Shown here one piece after another: positions 15,474 through 22,189 of a DNA stretch of 36,482 bases (position 1 is the stretch's first letter; each line of letters begins with the position of its first letter). The notes under the pieces were generated by a model. That model saw only the letters and a list, made by a program, of their open reading frames with translations. It was not told the origin of the DNA and made no database searches. This stretch comes from Kribbella albertanoniae (GTDB taxonomy: Bacteria; Actinomycetota; Actinomycetes; Propionibacteriales; Kribbellaceae). Where the stretch lies: assembly GCF_004348455.1 (NCBI RefSeq), contig NZ_SMKA01000057.1, forward strand, positions 1 to 36,482, written 5' to 3'. The position numbers and the translations under genes are program-made.

Positions 15474-16235
15474 GTGGGTTTGAGGAAGTCCAAGGGCCGG
15501 ATCGACATCGCGAAGGACCGCGTCCGGCCGTTCGCCGAATCGGCATCGGAGAAGCTCGGCCCGGCCGTGGGCACCGCACGGGAGAAGGTGTCGCCGTACG
15601 CCGAGAAGGCTGTCGAGCGTGGCGCGCACCTGGCCCACGTCGCGGTCGAGAAGGCCGGACCGCGGATCGACGATGCGCTGTCCAAGGTCGGACCTGCGAC
15701 CGAGCACGCCGCCGAGAAGGCCCGCGAGCGGTTCAACGACGACGTGCTGCCGAAGGTGTCGGCCGCGCTGGCGTCGCTGGCGGCCGCCGCCGAGCCGGTG
15801 GTCGAGGAGACCTCGCGCCGGGGCAAGGCCACGAAGGCCGCGCTGCGCGGTGAGGTCGACGTACCGAAGAAGAGCCACAAGCTCCGTACGGCGGTGCTGC
15901 TGCTCGGCCTCGGTGCGCTCGCTGCCGCGGCCGTGAAGAAGCTGCTCACCCCGCCGGAGCCGGCCTGGCAGTCGACGCCGACCAGCGGCCGTGACTACAG
16001 CTCTGCCGCGGCACCGCGGTCGGAGAGTTCCAACGGCCACACGACGGCCAAGACCGAGACCCCGAAGCCGGAGGCTCCGAAGGCGGAGACCCCCAAGGCT
16101 GACGAGGTCAAGGCCAAGACGGAGGCTGCCAAGGCCGACGAGGCCAAGCCCGAGGTGAAGGCCTCGTCGAACGGCGCCGCCAAGAAGACCACCACCACCA
16201 GGAAGTCGACGGACACCAAGCCCTCGGATTCCTGA
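15474..16235 (+). CDS. Ala/Lys-rich single-span membrane protein (DUF5324/CwsA-like)
   Basis: The 253-residue protein has three parts. Residues 1-130 form amphipathic helices with repeats like SEKLGPAVGTAREKVSPYAEKA and VEKAGPRIDDALSKVGPATEHAAEKA. One hydrophobic segment lies near 145-160 (TAVLLLGLGALAAAAVKKLL). The remainder is disordered and rich in Lys, Glu, Pro and Ala (KTETPKPEAPKAETPKADE). This recalls actinobacterial DUF5324/YtxH-like proteins and mycobacterial CwsA, involved in cell-wall processes, but the match is by style. GTG 15474 follows GGAGGG by three bases; ATG 15462 lacks a site. A TTGACA at 15396 may be the -35 box. Confidence 0.7.
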   Translation: MGLRKSKGRIDIAKDRVRPFAESASEKLGPAVGTAREKVSPYAEKAVERGAHLAHVAVEKAGPRIDDALSKVGPATEHAAEKARERFNDDVLPKVSAALASLAAAAEPVVEETSRRGKATKAALRGEVDVPKKSHKLRTAVLLLGLGALAAAAVKKLLTPPEPAWQSTPTSGRDYSSAAAPRSESSNGHTTAKTETPKPEAPKAETPKADEVKAKTEAAKADEAKPEVKASSNGAAKKTTTTRKSTDTKPSDS

Positions 16236-16253
16236 ACCGAAGTACCGCAACGG

Positions 16254-16288
16254 CGAAGGCCGCGATCCCGATGGGGTCGCGGCCTTCG
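16254..16288 (+). terminator. Rho-independent-type hairpin
   Basis: CGAAGGCCGCGA (16254-16265) is perfectly complementary to 16277-16288 across an 11-base loop, 19 bases after the membrane-protein stop. The following bases are only weakly T-rich. It ends that gene and separates it from the hairpin repeat. Confidence 0.8.
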
Positions 16289-16305
16289 TGTCGTTCGCCG
16301 GAGCC

Positions 16306-16395
16306 TTAGAGCGCGTCTGGGAACTCCCCGCCTACTGCGCTGCACTCGGCACGGCACCTCGCCGCACTGGAGGAAAGGCCACGATGGAAAAGCAT
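16306..16395 (-). CDS. 29-residue ORF inside hairpin copy 1
   Basis: On the minus strand GGAGG (16405-16401) lies five bases before ATG 16395. The frame encodes 29 residues with MLFHRGLSSSAARC near the start and ends at TAA just outside the element. Copy 2 encodes a matching 29-residue ORF that also stops at the element edge (23 of 29 residues identical). The start codon sits at the apical stem-loop. Only one of the codon differences is silent, so protein conservation is not evident; it may be a leader, toxin-like peptide or by-product of the RNA fold. Confidence 0.35.
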   Translation of the reverse strand: MLFHRGLSSSAARCRAECSAVGGEFPDAL

Positions 16396-16472
16396 CGAGA
16401 CCTCCCCTCCAGCACGCCGAGCTACCGCACCGAGCACATGCTCGCTACGGCGCGGAGTTCCCAGACGCGCTC
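16309..16472 (-). ncRNA. 164-bp full-length hairpin element, copy 1 (candidate structured RNA)
   Basis: The element is one long imperfect inverted repeat. The outer stem pairs 16309-16327 with 16454-16472 (19 perfect pairs). After a looser section with two bulges, 16343-16380 pairs with 16399-16436, and the tip pairs 16382-16386 with 16393-16397 around a six-base loop. Ten imperfect positions are A opposite C on the plus strand, which become G-U pairs only in a minus-strand transcript. A second 164-bp copy at 24894-25057 differs at 17 positions, ten of which form five compensated base pairs. Copy 1 begins two bases after the stop of the small zinc-motif gene. No transposase is nearby. Confidence 0.8.
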
Positions 16473-16784
16473 TCAGATCGGGTGCGGCTCTCCGTGGGTC
16501 GCGGCCATCGTGTAGCGGCCGGCGGAGAGGAGCTGGGTGGCGTAGCGGTGGGTGATACACGGGTAGGTGCCGCCGCAGTGGGTGCAGAGCGCGTGGTTGC
16601 GATGCATCCAGGGGACGATGCCGAAACGTTTGGTGCGGGTGAGCGGCTCGCGGTCCGGCGCGTGCATCTGGAGCGCCGCGCGGGCGGCGTCCTGGATCTC
16701 GGGTGCGGACCAGTCTTCGGCGCTCTTGTCCATCAGGGCGCCGAGATCGGGGTGGGGGTGGGCGATCGAGCGAGTCTTCGTCAT
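16473..16784 (-). CDS. Small protein with CxxC-x5-CxxH zinc-type motif
   Basis: The 103-residue protein ends in a conserved-looking block, HALCTHCGGTYPCITH near residues 67-80, with four potential metal ligands, followed by RYATQLLSAGRYTMAA. The N-terminal half is polar and helical (DKSAEDWSAPEIQDAARAAL). I know no named family; short actinobacterial proteins of this kind are often annotated hypothetical. ATG 16784 has GGAAG eight bases upstream; the frame extends further without support. Its stop directly abuts hairpin copy 1, which would form its 3' untranslated region. Confidence 0.68.
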   Translation of the reverse strand: MTKTRSIAHPHPDLGALMDKSAEDWSAPEIQDAARAALQMHAPDREPLTRTKRFGIVPWMHRNHALCTHCGGTYPCITHRYATQLLSAGRYTMAATHGEPHPI

Positions 16785-16823
16785 GTGGGCGTCTTCCGAG
16801 GCAGGTGGGAGGGCGGCCGGCCC

Positions 16824-16858
16824 GATCACTGGCTGAATCGTTTGATTCTTCGGTGATC
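16824..16858. promoter_or_regulatory. Nested inverted repeat upstream of the small zinc-motif gene
   Basis: GATCAC (16824-16829) faces GTGATC (16853-16858), with an inner GAATC (16835-16839) facing GATTC (16844-16848). It lies 40-75 bp before the start of the minus-strand gene, in a suitable place for an operator. There is no proven binder; the rest of this 177-bp gap shows nothing. Confidence 0.4.
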
Positions 16859-16961
16859 GATCGATCGCTGATAGCAACGGTAGTCCTGCCAGGTCCAACG
16901 AGGCGCGCCGCAAAGGGCTATGTCGGTGTCAGATCTTCGTCAGGTTTCGCTGTGTGCTCGG

Positions 16962-17438
16962 TCAGGACCACAGGGTCTCGAAACTGACCCGTGCCTCGAG
17001 CTCCAGCAGATGCCGTTTGGTCGGGATGCCACCACCGAAACCGACCATCTTCCCGCCGGCCCCGACGACCCGGTGACAGGGCACGACGATCGGCAGCGGA
17101 TTGCGGTTGCAGGCCGTCCCGACGGCCCGGGAAGCACCGACATCGCCCGCCACGATCTTGGCGACATCGCCGTACGTCTGCATCTCGCCGTACGGGATCC
17201 GGGTGAGCTGGGTCCACACCGCGCGCTCGAACTCGGTCCCGCTGCGCACAGACAGCGGTAGGTCGAACTCCTGCAGCTCGCCGGCGAAGTACGCCGCGAG
17301 CTGCTCCGCGGTCCTGGTCAACAGCGGATCGGTCTCGGCCGGCCGGTCGAGCCGCTGAAACGTCACTCGGCACAAACCGGTCTCGTCCACAGCGAGCGAC
17401 AGCTCACCGATCGGCGAATCGACCACACTCCAGCGCAT
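16962..17438 (-). CDS. ogt: Methylated-DNA--protein-cysteine methyltransferase
   Basis: The 158-residue protein transfers the alkyl group from O6-methylguanine in DNA to its own cysteine in a suicide reaction. The active site is PCHRV at residues 120-124 (Cys121), preceded by the helix-turn-helix segment with YGDVAKIVAGDVGASRAVGTACNRNPLPI including the arginine finger. The length is typical of Ogt/MGMT, without an Ada regulatory domain. ATG 17438 was chosen because GGAGG is eight bases upstream. It is a single gene, divergent from a DUF4328 gene. Confidence 0.96.
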   Translation of the reverse strand: MRWSVVDSPIGELSLAVDETGLCRVTFQRLDRPAETDPLLTRTAEQLAAYFAGELQEFDLPLSVRSGTEFERAVWTQLTRIPYGEMQTYGDVAKIVAGDVGASRAVGTACNRNPLPIVVPCHRVVGAGGKMVGFGGGIPTKRHLLELEARVSFETLWS

Positions 17439-17527
17439 GCCACCATCCTCCACCGTGGCACCGACATTCCGCGGGCGACGACGTGATGTCCTCGCTCGGT
17501 CACGCGGTGTTGTGCTACATCTGATCC

Positions 17528-18253
17528 ATGCCGAGCCGGCCGCCGCAACCGCCGCTGGACCGATGGTTCAGTTCCGAGCGGACGATGGGCCTGGCCTCTT
17601 CGGTGCTGATCGGCGTCGTCACGATCACCACCTGGGCGACCACCTGGTCGGACTGGTACTCCTATCGGACCCTCGATCGGTACGGCGACGATCCCGATCG
17701 GCTGGCCGAGGCGGATCTGTTCTCCGGGTCACTGGGGATCGTCTCGGGGATCGCGTTGTTCGCGGCGGCCGCGGTGTTCATCGTCTGGCTGTGGCGGGTC
17801 CGGTGGAACGCGGAGATGTTCTGCCGGGGTGAGCACCGGTTCACGCGGGGATGGGTGCTGGGGAGCTGGATCTGCCCGGTGGTCAACCTCTGGTACCCCA
17901 AGCAGGTGGTCGACGACATCGTCGCGGCCAGCGACCCGCGGACGCCGCCGCAGACCGAGTCGCTGCGCGACCTGCCCGGTACGCGGCTGGTCTGGGCCTG
18001 GTGGCTGACCTGGGTGGTCGGTCTGGTCTCCGGCAACATCGTGCAGCGCGGCGTCCTCGGTGGCGCGAACACGGTCGGGGATCTGCGGACCAACGTGATC
18101 CTGTCGGCCGTCTCCGCGCTGTCCACGTCGGTGGCCGCGGTGTTCGCCGTACAGCTGATCGCACGCATCGACGACCTGCAGACGAACCGGCCGTGGGTGC
18201 CTTGGTGGTCGGTCGATCAGCCATCTCGACGCTTCCAACCTCCTGCGCGGTAA
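17528..18253 (+). CDS. DUF4328 family membrane protein (second of three)
   Basis: The 241-residue protein is a minimal DUF4328 unit with about six hydrophobic segments. Segments shared with the next gene include TTWSDWYSYRTLDRY, FIVWLWRVRWNAEMFC, HRFTRGWVLGSWICPVVNLWYPKQVVDDI and NRPWVPWWSVDQ near the end. Function is unknown. It has no disordered tail, unlike the paralogue that follows 205 bp downstream, and probably arose with it by tandem duplication. The N-terminus (PSRPPQPPLDRWF) is proline-rich. Confidence 0.85.
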   Translation: MPSRPPQPPLDRWFSSERTMGLASSVLIGVVTITTWATTWSDWYSYRTLDRYGDDPDRLAEADLFSGSLGIVSGIALFAAAAVFIVWLWRVRWNAEMFCRGEHRFTRGWVLGSWICPVVNLWYPKQVVDDIVAASDPRTPPQTESLRDLPGTRLVWAWWLTWVVGLVSGNIVQRGVLGGANTVGDLRTNVILSAVSALSTSVAAVFAVQLIARIDDLQTNRPWVPWWSVDQPSRRFQPPAR

Positions 18254-18458
18254 AGCAAACCGTTACACACTGTCGGATTCGTCGTTACAAGTGGTGATGG
18301 CCGTACGAAAAGAACACGTTAAGTCGATACCCTCCGTGCTGGGACCGGCTCCCTTGGCGTACCTACTTCGTGGTATCAATGTGGCTCGGTCATGCGGGGG
18401 CAGGTTCTGGCCGAACCGACTAACAGACGGAGTTCCGGCAACGCGAGGGACGCACGAC

Positions 18459-20588
18459 GTGAGCCACCCGCAACCAGCAGTGCTGTCTGCTGTACAGCAG
18501 CCCGACGATGAGTGGGCGCCACACTCGACCGAAGAGTTCCAGCAGGTAGGTACGGTCGGCAAGATCGCGATCGGGCTGCTGGGCGCGTCGACTGTCACCC
18601 ACCTGCTCTCCACCTGGTCCGACTGGAACACGTACTCCGTGGTCCACCGCTACCTGGGTGGGATGCCGAACGTCGACGACGCGGATCTCAATCGTGCCGA
18701 CGCGATCGCGAAGTTCACCGCGATCCCGAACGTCATCATCTCCGTCGCCGCGGCCGTGGTCTTCGTGATCTGGCTGTGGCGCGCGCGGGTCAACTCCGAG
18801 GTGTTCTGCCAGGCCGACCACCGCCGCAGCCACGGCTGGGTGCTGGCCAGCTGGTTCGTCCCCGGCCCCAACCTCTGGTACCCGAAGCAGATCGTCGACG
18901 ACGTCTGGCTCGCCAGCGACTCGAAGACCCCCGTCTATGCGGACGACCTGCGCCGATTCAGGACGCCGACCCTCACCTCCGTGTGGTGGGTCGCCTGGAT
19001 CGGCGCTCTCACGTTCGACGTCGTGGTCCGCCGCTTCCTGATGTGGATGGAGGCGTCGGTCGGCTCCCTGCGCGGCATCGCCTTCGCCGGTACGGCGTCG
19101 CTGGTGCTGACCGGAGTGTCCGCCGTCGCCGCGACCCTGGTGATCCGCAAGATCACCGCGATGCAGACCGAGCGCGAGTGGACCCCGTGGTGGGACCAGC
19201 GCGAGCCGAAGCTGACCGCGGTCCCGACGTACGCGAACGACGACACCGACGAGCAGCCCGCCATCGCCGAGCCGATTGCGGTCTCGGCCCAGGCCGGTCT
19301 GGTCTCGTCGCCGACCCGGCGGCTCGAGCGGCAGCCGGAGTTGCAGCTGGCCGGCGGCGGCGCCGCACCGCCAGTAGGCAGCCCGTTCGCCGCAGAAGCC
19401 GCTCCGCCTGCCGCCAGCCCGTTTGCGGCCGCCGCTAGTGCGTTCCCAGGTGACGGTGCGGCCGCGGGGTCCTTCCCCGGTGGCAGCCCGTTCGGTGCGG
19501 ACGAGCCGGCCGAGGAGGCGCCCAAGTGGAGCCCGTTCGCCCCGGTGGCGGAGAGCTGGCAGGACAACGCGCAGCAGGTCGATGCCGGTCCGTCGACCGA
19601 GCAGTTCGACGCGGTGTCGACCTGGCAGGACGACACCAGCAGCCCGACCGAGCAGACGGCGTACCAGCCGCTCAAGCCGTCCTGGAGTGAGTTCCTCGGC
19701 TCGACGCCCGACGAGGACCCTCTGGCCGCGGCCAAGAGCCGGTGGATGAGTGACGAGCCGGCCCGGACCAGCATCCAGCCGGACCCGTACGCGTACCAGC
19801 CGGAGCAGCAGGCCGACCCGGAGCCGTCGTGGGCGAGCAGCTACTCCGAGCCCTACACGTCGTACGAGAGCACTTCGGACTATCTGACTTCGACGGCCCA
19901 GAATTCGGCACTGCCGTCGATCGAGCCCGCACCCGAGCCTGAGCCCGCGCCCGTTGCGCGCGCTGGTCGCAGGGCCGCTCGGGTCGCGGTGGACAGCCCG
20001 TCGGTGATCCAGGAGCCGCACAGCGTCTACCCGCCGTCGCAGTCGCACCAGACTGCTGCCTCGGCCGGGTACTACGAGCCCGCGCCGGTGCTGGCACCGC
20101 AGGACGACTTCCTGACCCCGTCGAAGCCGCTTCCCTCGGTCCCCGAGTATGGTCCGGAGCCGTCGTACACCCCGGAGACCCCCTCGTACGGTTCGGACTA
20201 CAGCAGTTCGTCGTACGAGCCTTCCAGCTACCAGTCCTACGAGACGCCGGCGACGGACTACACGTCGTCGTACAGCTCGGAGTACACGAGCACCAGCAGC
20301 TACGACTCGACGCAGTACGGGTACAACTCGGACTACACGAGCAGCGCCTACGAGCCGCCGGCTCCGGCAGCTCCGGCGTACGACGCGTACACCCCGACCT
20401 CGTACAGCGGCTCGGAGTACTCGAGCACCACTGAACCGACTTCGTCGTACGACAGCTACAGCTACGGCACCGAGCCGTCGTACGGACAGCAGCCGGCAGA
20501 GGAGTACCCGACGTACACGCCGGAGGAGCCGAGCCAGCCCGAGCCGCCGACCGGCCCGCGGACCCACCCGCGTCGTCGCTGGACCTGA
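18459..20588 (+). CDS. DUF4328 membrane protein with long Tyr/Ser-rich disordered tail (third of three)
   Basis: The 709-residue protein has a DUF4328 membrane domain in residues 25-250, with TWSDWNTYSVVHRY, VIWLWRARVNSEVFC, GWVLASWFVPGPNLWYPKQIVDD and REWTPWWDQRE. About 450 residues of low-complexity sequence follow: first Ala/Pro/Gly-rich with SPFA repeats, then acidic Gln/Pro-rich, then about 140 residues (20162-20585) dominated by Tyr, Ser, Thr, Pro and Glu, with about 25 tyrosines in units such as SYE, DYTSSY and EYTS. GTG 18459 follows GAGGGA; the frame extends to 18291 without a family match. Tyr-rich tails of this kind can self-associate, but here that is inference. Confidence 0.85.
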   Translation: MSHPQPAVLSAVQQPDDEWAPHSTEEFQQVGTVGKIAIGLLGASTVTHLLSTWSDWNTYSVVHRYLGGMPNVDDADLNRADAIAKFTAIPNVIISVAAAVVFVIWLWRARVNSEVFCQADHRRSHGWVLASWFVPGPNLWYPKQIVDDVWLASDSKTPVYADDLRRFRTPTLTSVWWVAWIGALTFDVVVRRFLMWMEASVGSLRGIAFAGTASLVLTGVSAVAATLVIRKITAMQTEREWTPWWDQREPKLTAVPTYANDDTDEQPAIAEPIAVSAQAGLVSSPTRRLERQPELQLAGGGAAPPVGSPFAAEAAPPAASPFAAAASAFPGDGAAAGSFPGGSPFGADEPAEEAPKWSPFAPVAESWQDNAQQVDAGPSTEQFDAVSTWQDDTSSPTEQTAYQPLKPSWSEFLGSTPDEDPLAAAKSRWMSDEPARTSIQPDPYAYQPEQQADPEPSWASSYSEPYTSYESTSDYLTSTAQNSALPSIEPAPEPEPAPVARAGRRAARVAVDSPSVIQEPHSVYPPSQSHQTAASAGYYEPAPVLAPQDDFLTPSKPLPSVPEYGPEPSYTPETPSYGSDYSSSSYEPSSYQSYETPATDYTSSYSSEYTSTSSYDSTQYGYNSDYTSSAYEPPAPAAPAYDAYTPTSYSGSEYSSTTEPTSSYDSYSYGTEPSYGQQPAEEYPTYTPEEPSQPEPPTGPRTHPRRRWT

Positions 20589-20590
20589 TC

Positions 20591-21388
20591 GTGTCGCTGG
20601 ACCTGACCGTGTCGTTGGCCTTCTCCACCCTCGGGTGCCACGGCGCACCCCTGGACGAGGTCCTGAAGCTTGCCCTGAGCAACAAAATCACCGGACTCGA
20701 GCTGCGGACCGCACCCGACGAGTTCACCCACACCGGACTGACGTCGGCCGAGCGCCGCGAGCTGCGCACCCGGATCGAGGATGCCGGTCTGGAGATTCTC
20801 GCGGTCAGCAGCTACGTCAAGCTGTGCGCGGTCGAGGAGCAGCCACTCGAGGCACACCTCGAGCTCGCTGCCGACCTCGGCGCGCGTGGTGTCCGAGTGT
20901 TCCCCGGTGACGAACCCAGCGACGACGCCGGTACGGCGGACTCCCCCACTCCGGGCGAGATCCGGGCGCTCGACCGGGTGGCGACCGCGCCCAAGGAGTC
21001 GCGGATCCTGCTGGAGACCCACGACTCGCACTCCGCCGGCCGGAAGATGGCAGCCCTGCTGAGCCTGATCGACTCGAACGTCGCCGGCCACAACGTGCAG
21101 GTGATCTGGGACAGCGCGCACACCTGGTCGCACGGCGAGACGCCGGCCGAGGCGTTCGCGCTGCTGCAGCCGTGGCTGGAGTTCGTCCAGATCAAGCAGA
21201 GCGACTCGACCCAGAACTACCGGCCGGTCGCGATCGAGGACGGCGACTTCCCGATCCAGGACCTGCTCCAGGCGCTCGAAGGCACCGACTACCCACTCTC
21301 CCTCGAATGGGAAACGAAGTGGCACCCCCACCTCCCGTCCCTCGAGGAGACCCTCCCCGCAGTAACCCGCTGGCTCACACCACGCTGA
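20591..21388 (+). CDS. Sugar phosphate isomerase/epimerase (xylose-isomerase-like TIM barrel)
   Basis: The 265-residue protein fits the AP-endonuclease-2/xylose-isomerase-like TIM barrel: LAFSTLGCHGAPLDEVLKLA at the start, GLELR on strand 2, ILAVSSYVKLC, GVRVFPGDEP, ILLETHDSHS with a metal-ligand glutamate, VIWDSAHTW with Asp and His ligands, VQIKQSD and a final SLEWETKWHP with glutamate. Family members isomerise or epimerise sugars or inositol derivatives using a divalent metal. The GTG start lies two bases after the DUF4328 stop, so they are cotranscribed, with no obvious functional link. Confidence 0.9.
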   Translation: MSLDLTVSLAFSTLGCHGAPLDEVLKLALSNKITGLELRTAPDEFTHTGLTSAERRELRTRIEDAGLEILAVSSYVKLCAVEEQPLEAHLELAADLGARGVRVFPGDEPSDDAGTADSPTPGEIRALDRVATAPKESRILLETHDSHSAGRKMAALLSLIDSNVAGHNVQVIWDSAHTWSHGETPAEAFALLQPWLEFVQIKQSDSTQNYRPVAIEDGDFPIQDLLQALEGTDYPLSLEWETKWHPHLPSLEETLPAVTRWLTPR

Positions 21389-21429
21389 GCGCGGTCACCG
21401 CACTCCGGCAGCACGTGCCTTGTCAACGC

Positions 21430-21443
21430 AATGCGAACGCATT
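21430..21443. promoter_or_regulatory. Palindrome before the BrnT-like toxin gene
   Basis: AATGCG and CGCATT are perfect six-base arms around AA, 11 bases upstream of the toxin start. AACGCA also occurs as a direct repeat across it. Ribbon-helix-helix antitoxins usually bind such short repeats to repress their own operon. Confidence 0.6.
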
Positions 21444-21454
21444 ACATTTGACTG

Positions 21455-21724
21455 GTGTTCCTGGAAGTCAAAGACAGCGAGTGGTCCACGGCGCACATCG
21501 CCCGGCACGATGTAACGATCGCTGAGGTCCGCGAAGCCATCCTTGAACGTCCCTACTACCAAAGAGCAGGAAGAAGCGGATCTCTGCTCTGTTACGGCCG
21601 GACGTACGCGGGGCGATTTCTCCTCGTGGTCGCGGTCGAGGATTCACCAGGGACGGCTTTCATTATCACCGCCCGCGATATGACCAGAGCCGAGAAGAAG
21701 TCCTTCCAGAGGGAGGCGCGTTGA
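21455..21724 (+). CDS. BrnT-like toxin (RelE-fold)
   Basis: The 89-residue protein resembles BrnT/DUF4258-type toxins: HIARHDVTIAEVREAILERPYYQR near the start, LLCYGRTYAGRFLLVVAVED in the central strands and FIITARDMTRAEKKSFQR at the end, corresponding to the BrnT ITARxxTxxE segment. BrnT cuts RNA and is neutralised by a DNA-binding partner. The start is GTG 21455. The antitoxin follows one base after the stop. Exact toxin subfamily is uncertain but the pair organisation is clear. Confidence 0.78.
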   Translation: MFLEVKDSEWSTAHIARHDVTIAEVREAILERPYYQRAGRSGSLLCYGRTYAGRFLLVVAVEDSPGTAFIITARDMTRAEKKSFQREAR

Positions 21725-21725
21725 C

Positions 21726-22043
21726 ATGAATCAGATGAATGAGGAGTTGCCACGGCCCGAGGCTGAGCTTGAGTCGCTCGCCGACTACTACGACACGCAC
21801 GACACCGGTTCGGAGATGGCTGACGGCGAGTGGGTCGAGCCGCCGATGGTCACCACTTCCCTGCGGCTGCCGAAGCCTTTGGTGGATGCGCTCAAGGTGG
21901 AAGCAGGCCAGCAGCACATCCGGCACACAGCCCTGATGCGGAAAGTGCTCGCTGCCTACGTTTCCGGAGACGCGATTCAGCCGGCTGAAATCATCGACCG
22001 GCTGGAGCGGATCGAGCGCCTCCTTGACCGCAAGGCCGGCTGA
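21726..22043 (+). CDS. Ribbon-helix-helix (CopG-type) antitoxin
   Basis: The 105-residue protein has an acidic N-terminus (EELPRPEAELESLADYYDTHD), probably toxin-binding, then a ribbon-helix-helix domain near residues 40-75: MVTTSLRLPKPLVDALKVEAG and HTALMRKVLAAYV. The C-terminus is a coiled-coil-like IIDRLERIERLLDRK. GGGAGG lies nine bases upstream of ATG 21726. It should dimerise, bind the palindrome at 21430 and neutralise the upstream toxin. A hairpin terminator follows at 22056. Confidence 0.85.
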   Translation: MNQMNEELPRPEAELESLADYYDTHDTGSEMADGEWVEPPMVTTSLRLPKPLVDALKVEAGQQHIRHTALMRKVLAAYVSGDAIQPAEIIDRLERIERLLDRKAG

Positions 22044-22055
22044 ACCTTGCCGTAC

Positions 22056-22085
22056 GAGCAGTGCGACCTCGAGGCCGCACTGCTC
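22056..22085 (+). terminator. Hairpin terminator of the BrnT-like operon
   Basis: GAGCAGTGCG (22056-22065) and its exact complement (22076-22085) flank a ten-base loop, 13 bases after the antitoxin stop. No U-tract follows. It separates the toxin-antitoxin operon from the carboxypeptidase gene. Confidence 0.7.
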
Positions 22086-22189
22086 CGGCGAAGGTTAGCC
22101 CTCGCCGCGGGGAGTATCGCTTCCCCGGGGGCGGTGCGACCTCTACCCTCCAGTTACCGCATGCAATGCCTCAACTACTGGAGGTCATC

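Noticed and set aside
16384..16515. Plus-strand ORF in hairpin copy 1 beginning MEKHR
   Set aside because: Copy 2 lacks the ribosome site and the frame continues differently after the element, unlike the minus-strand ORF, which ends at the edge in both copies.
18420..20648. 742-codon open frame on the minus strand
   Set aside because: It is an antisense shadow of the DUF4328 gene, with Arg/Leu/Val-rich low complexity only.
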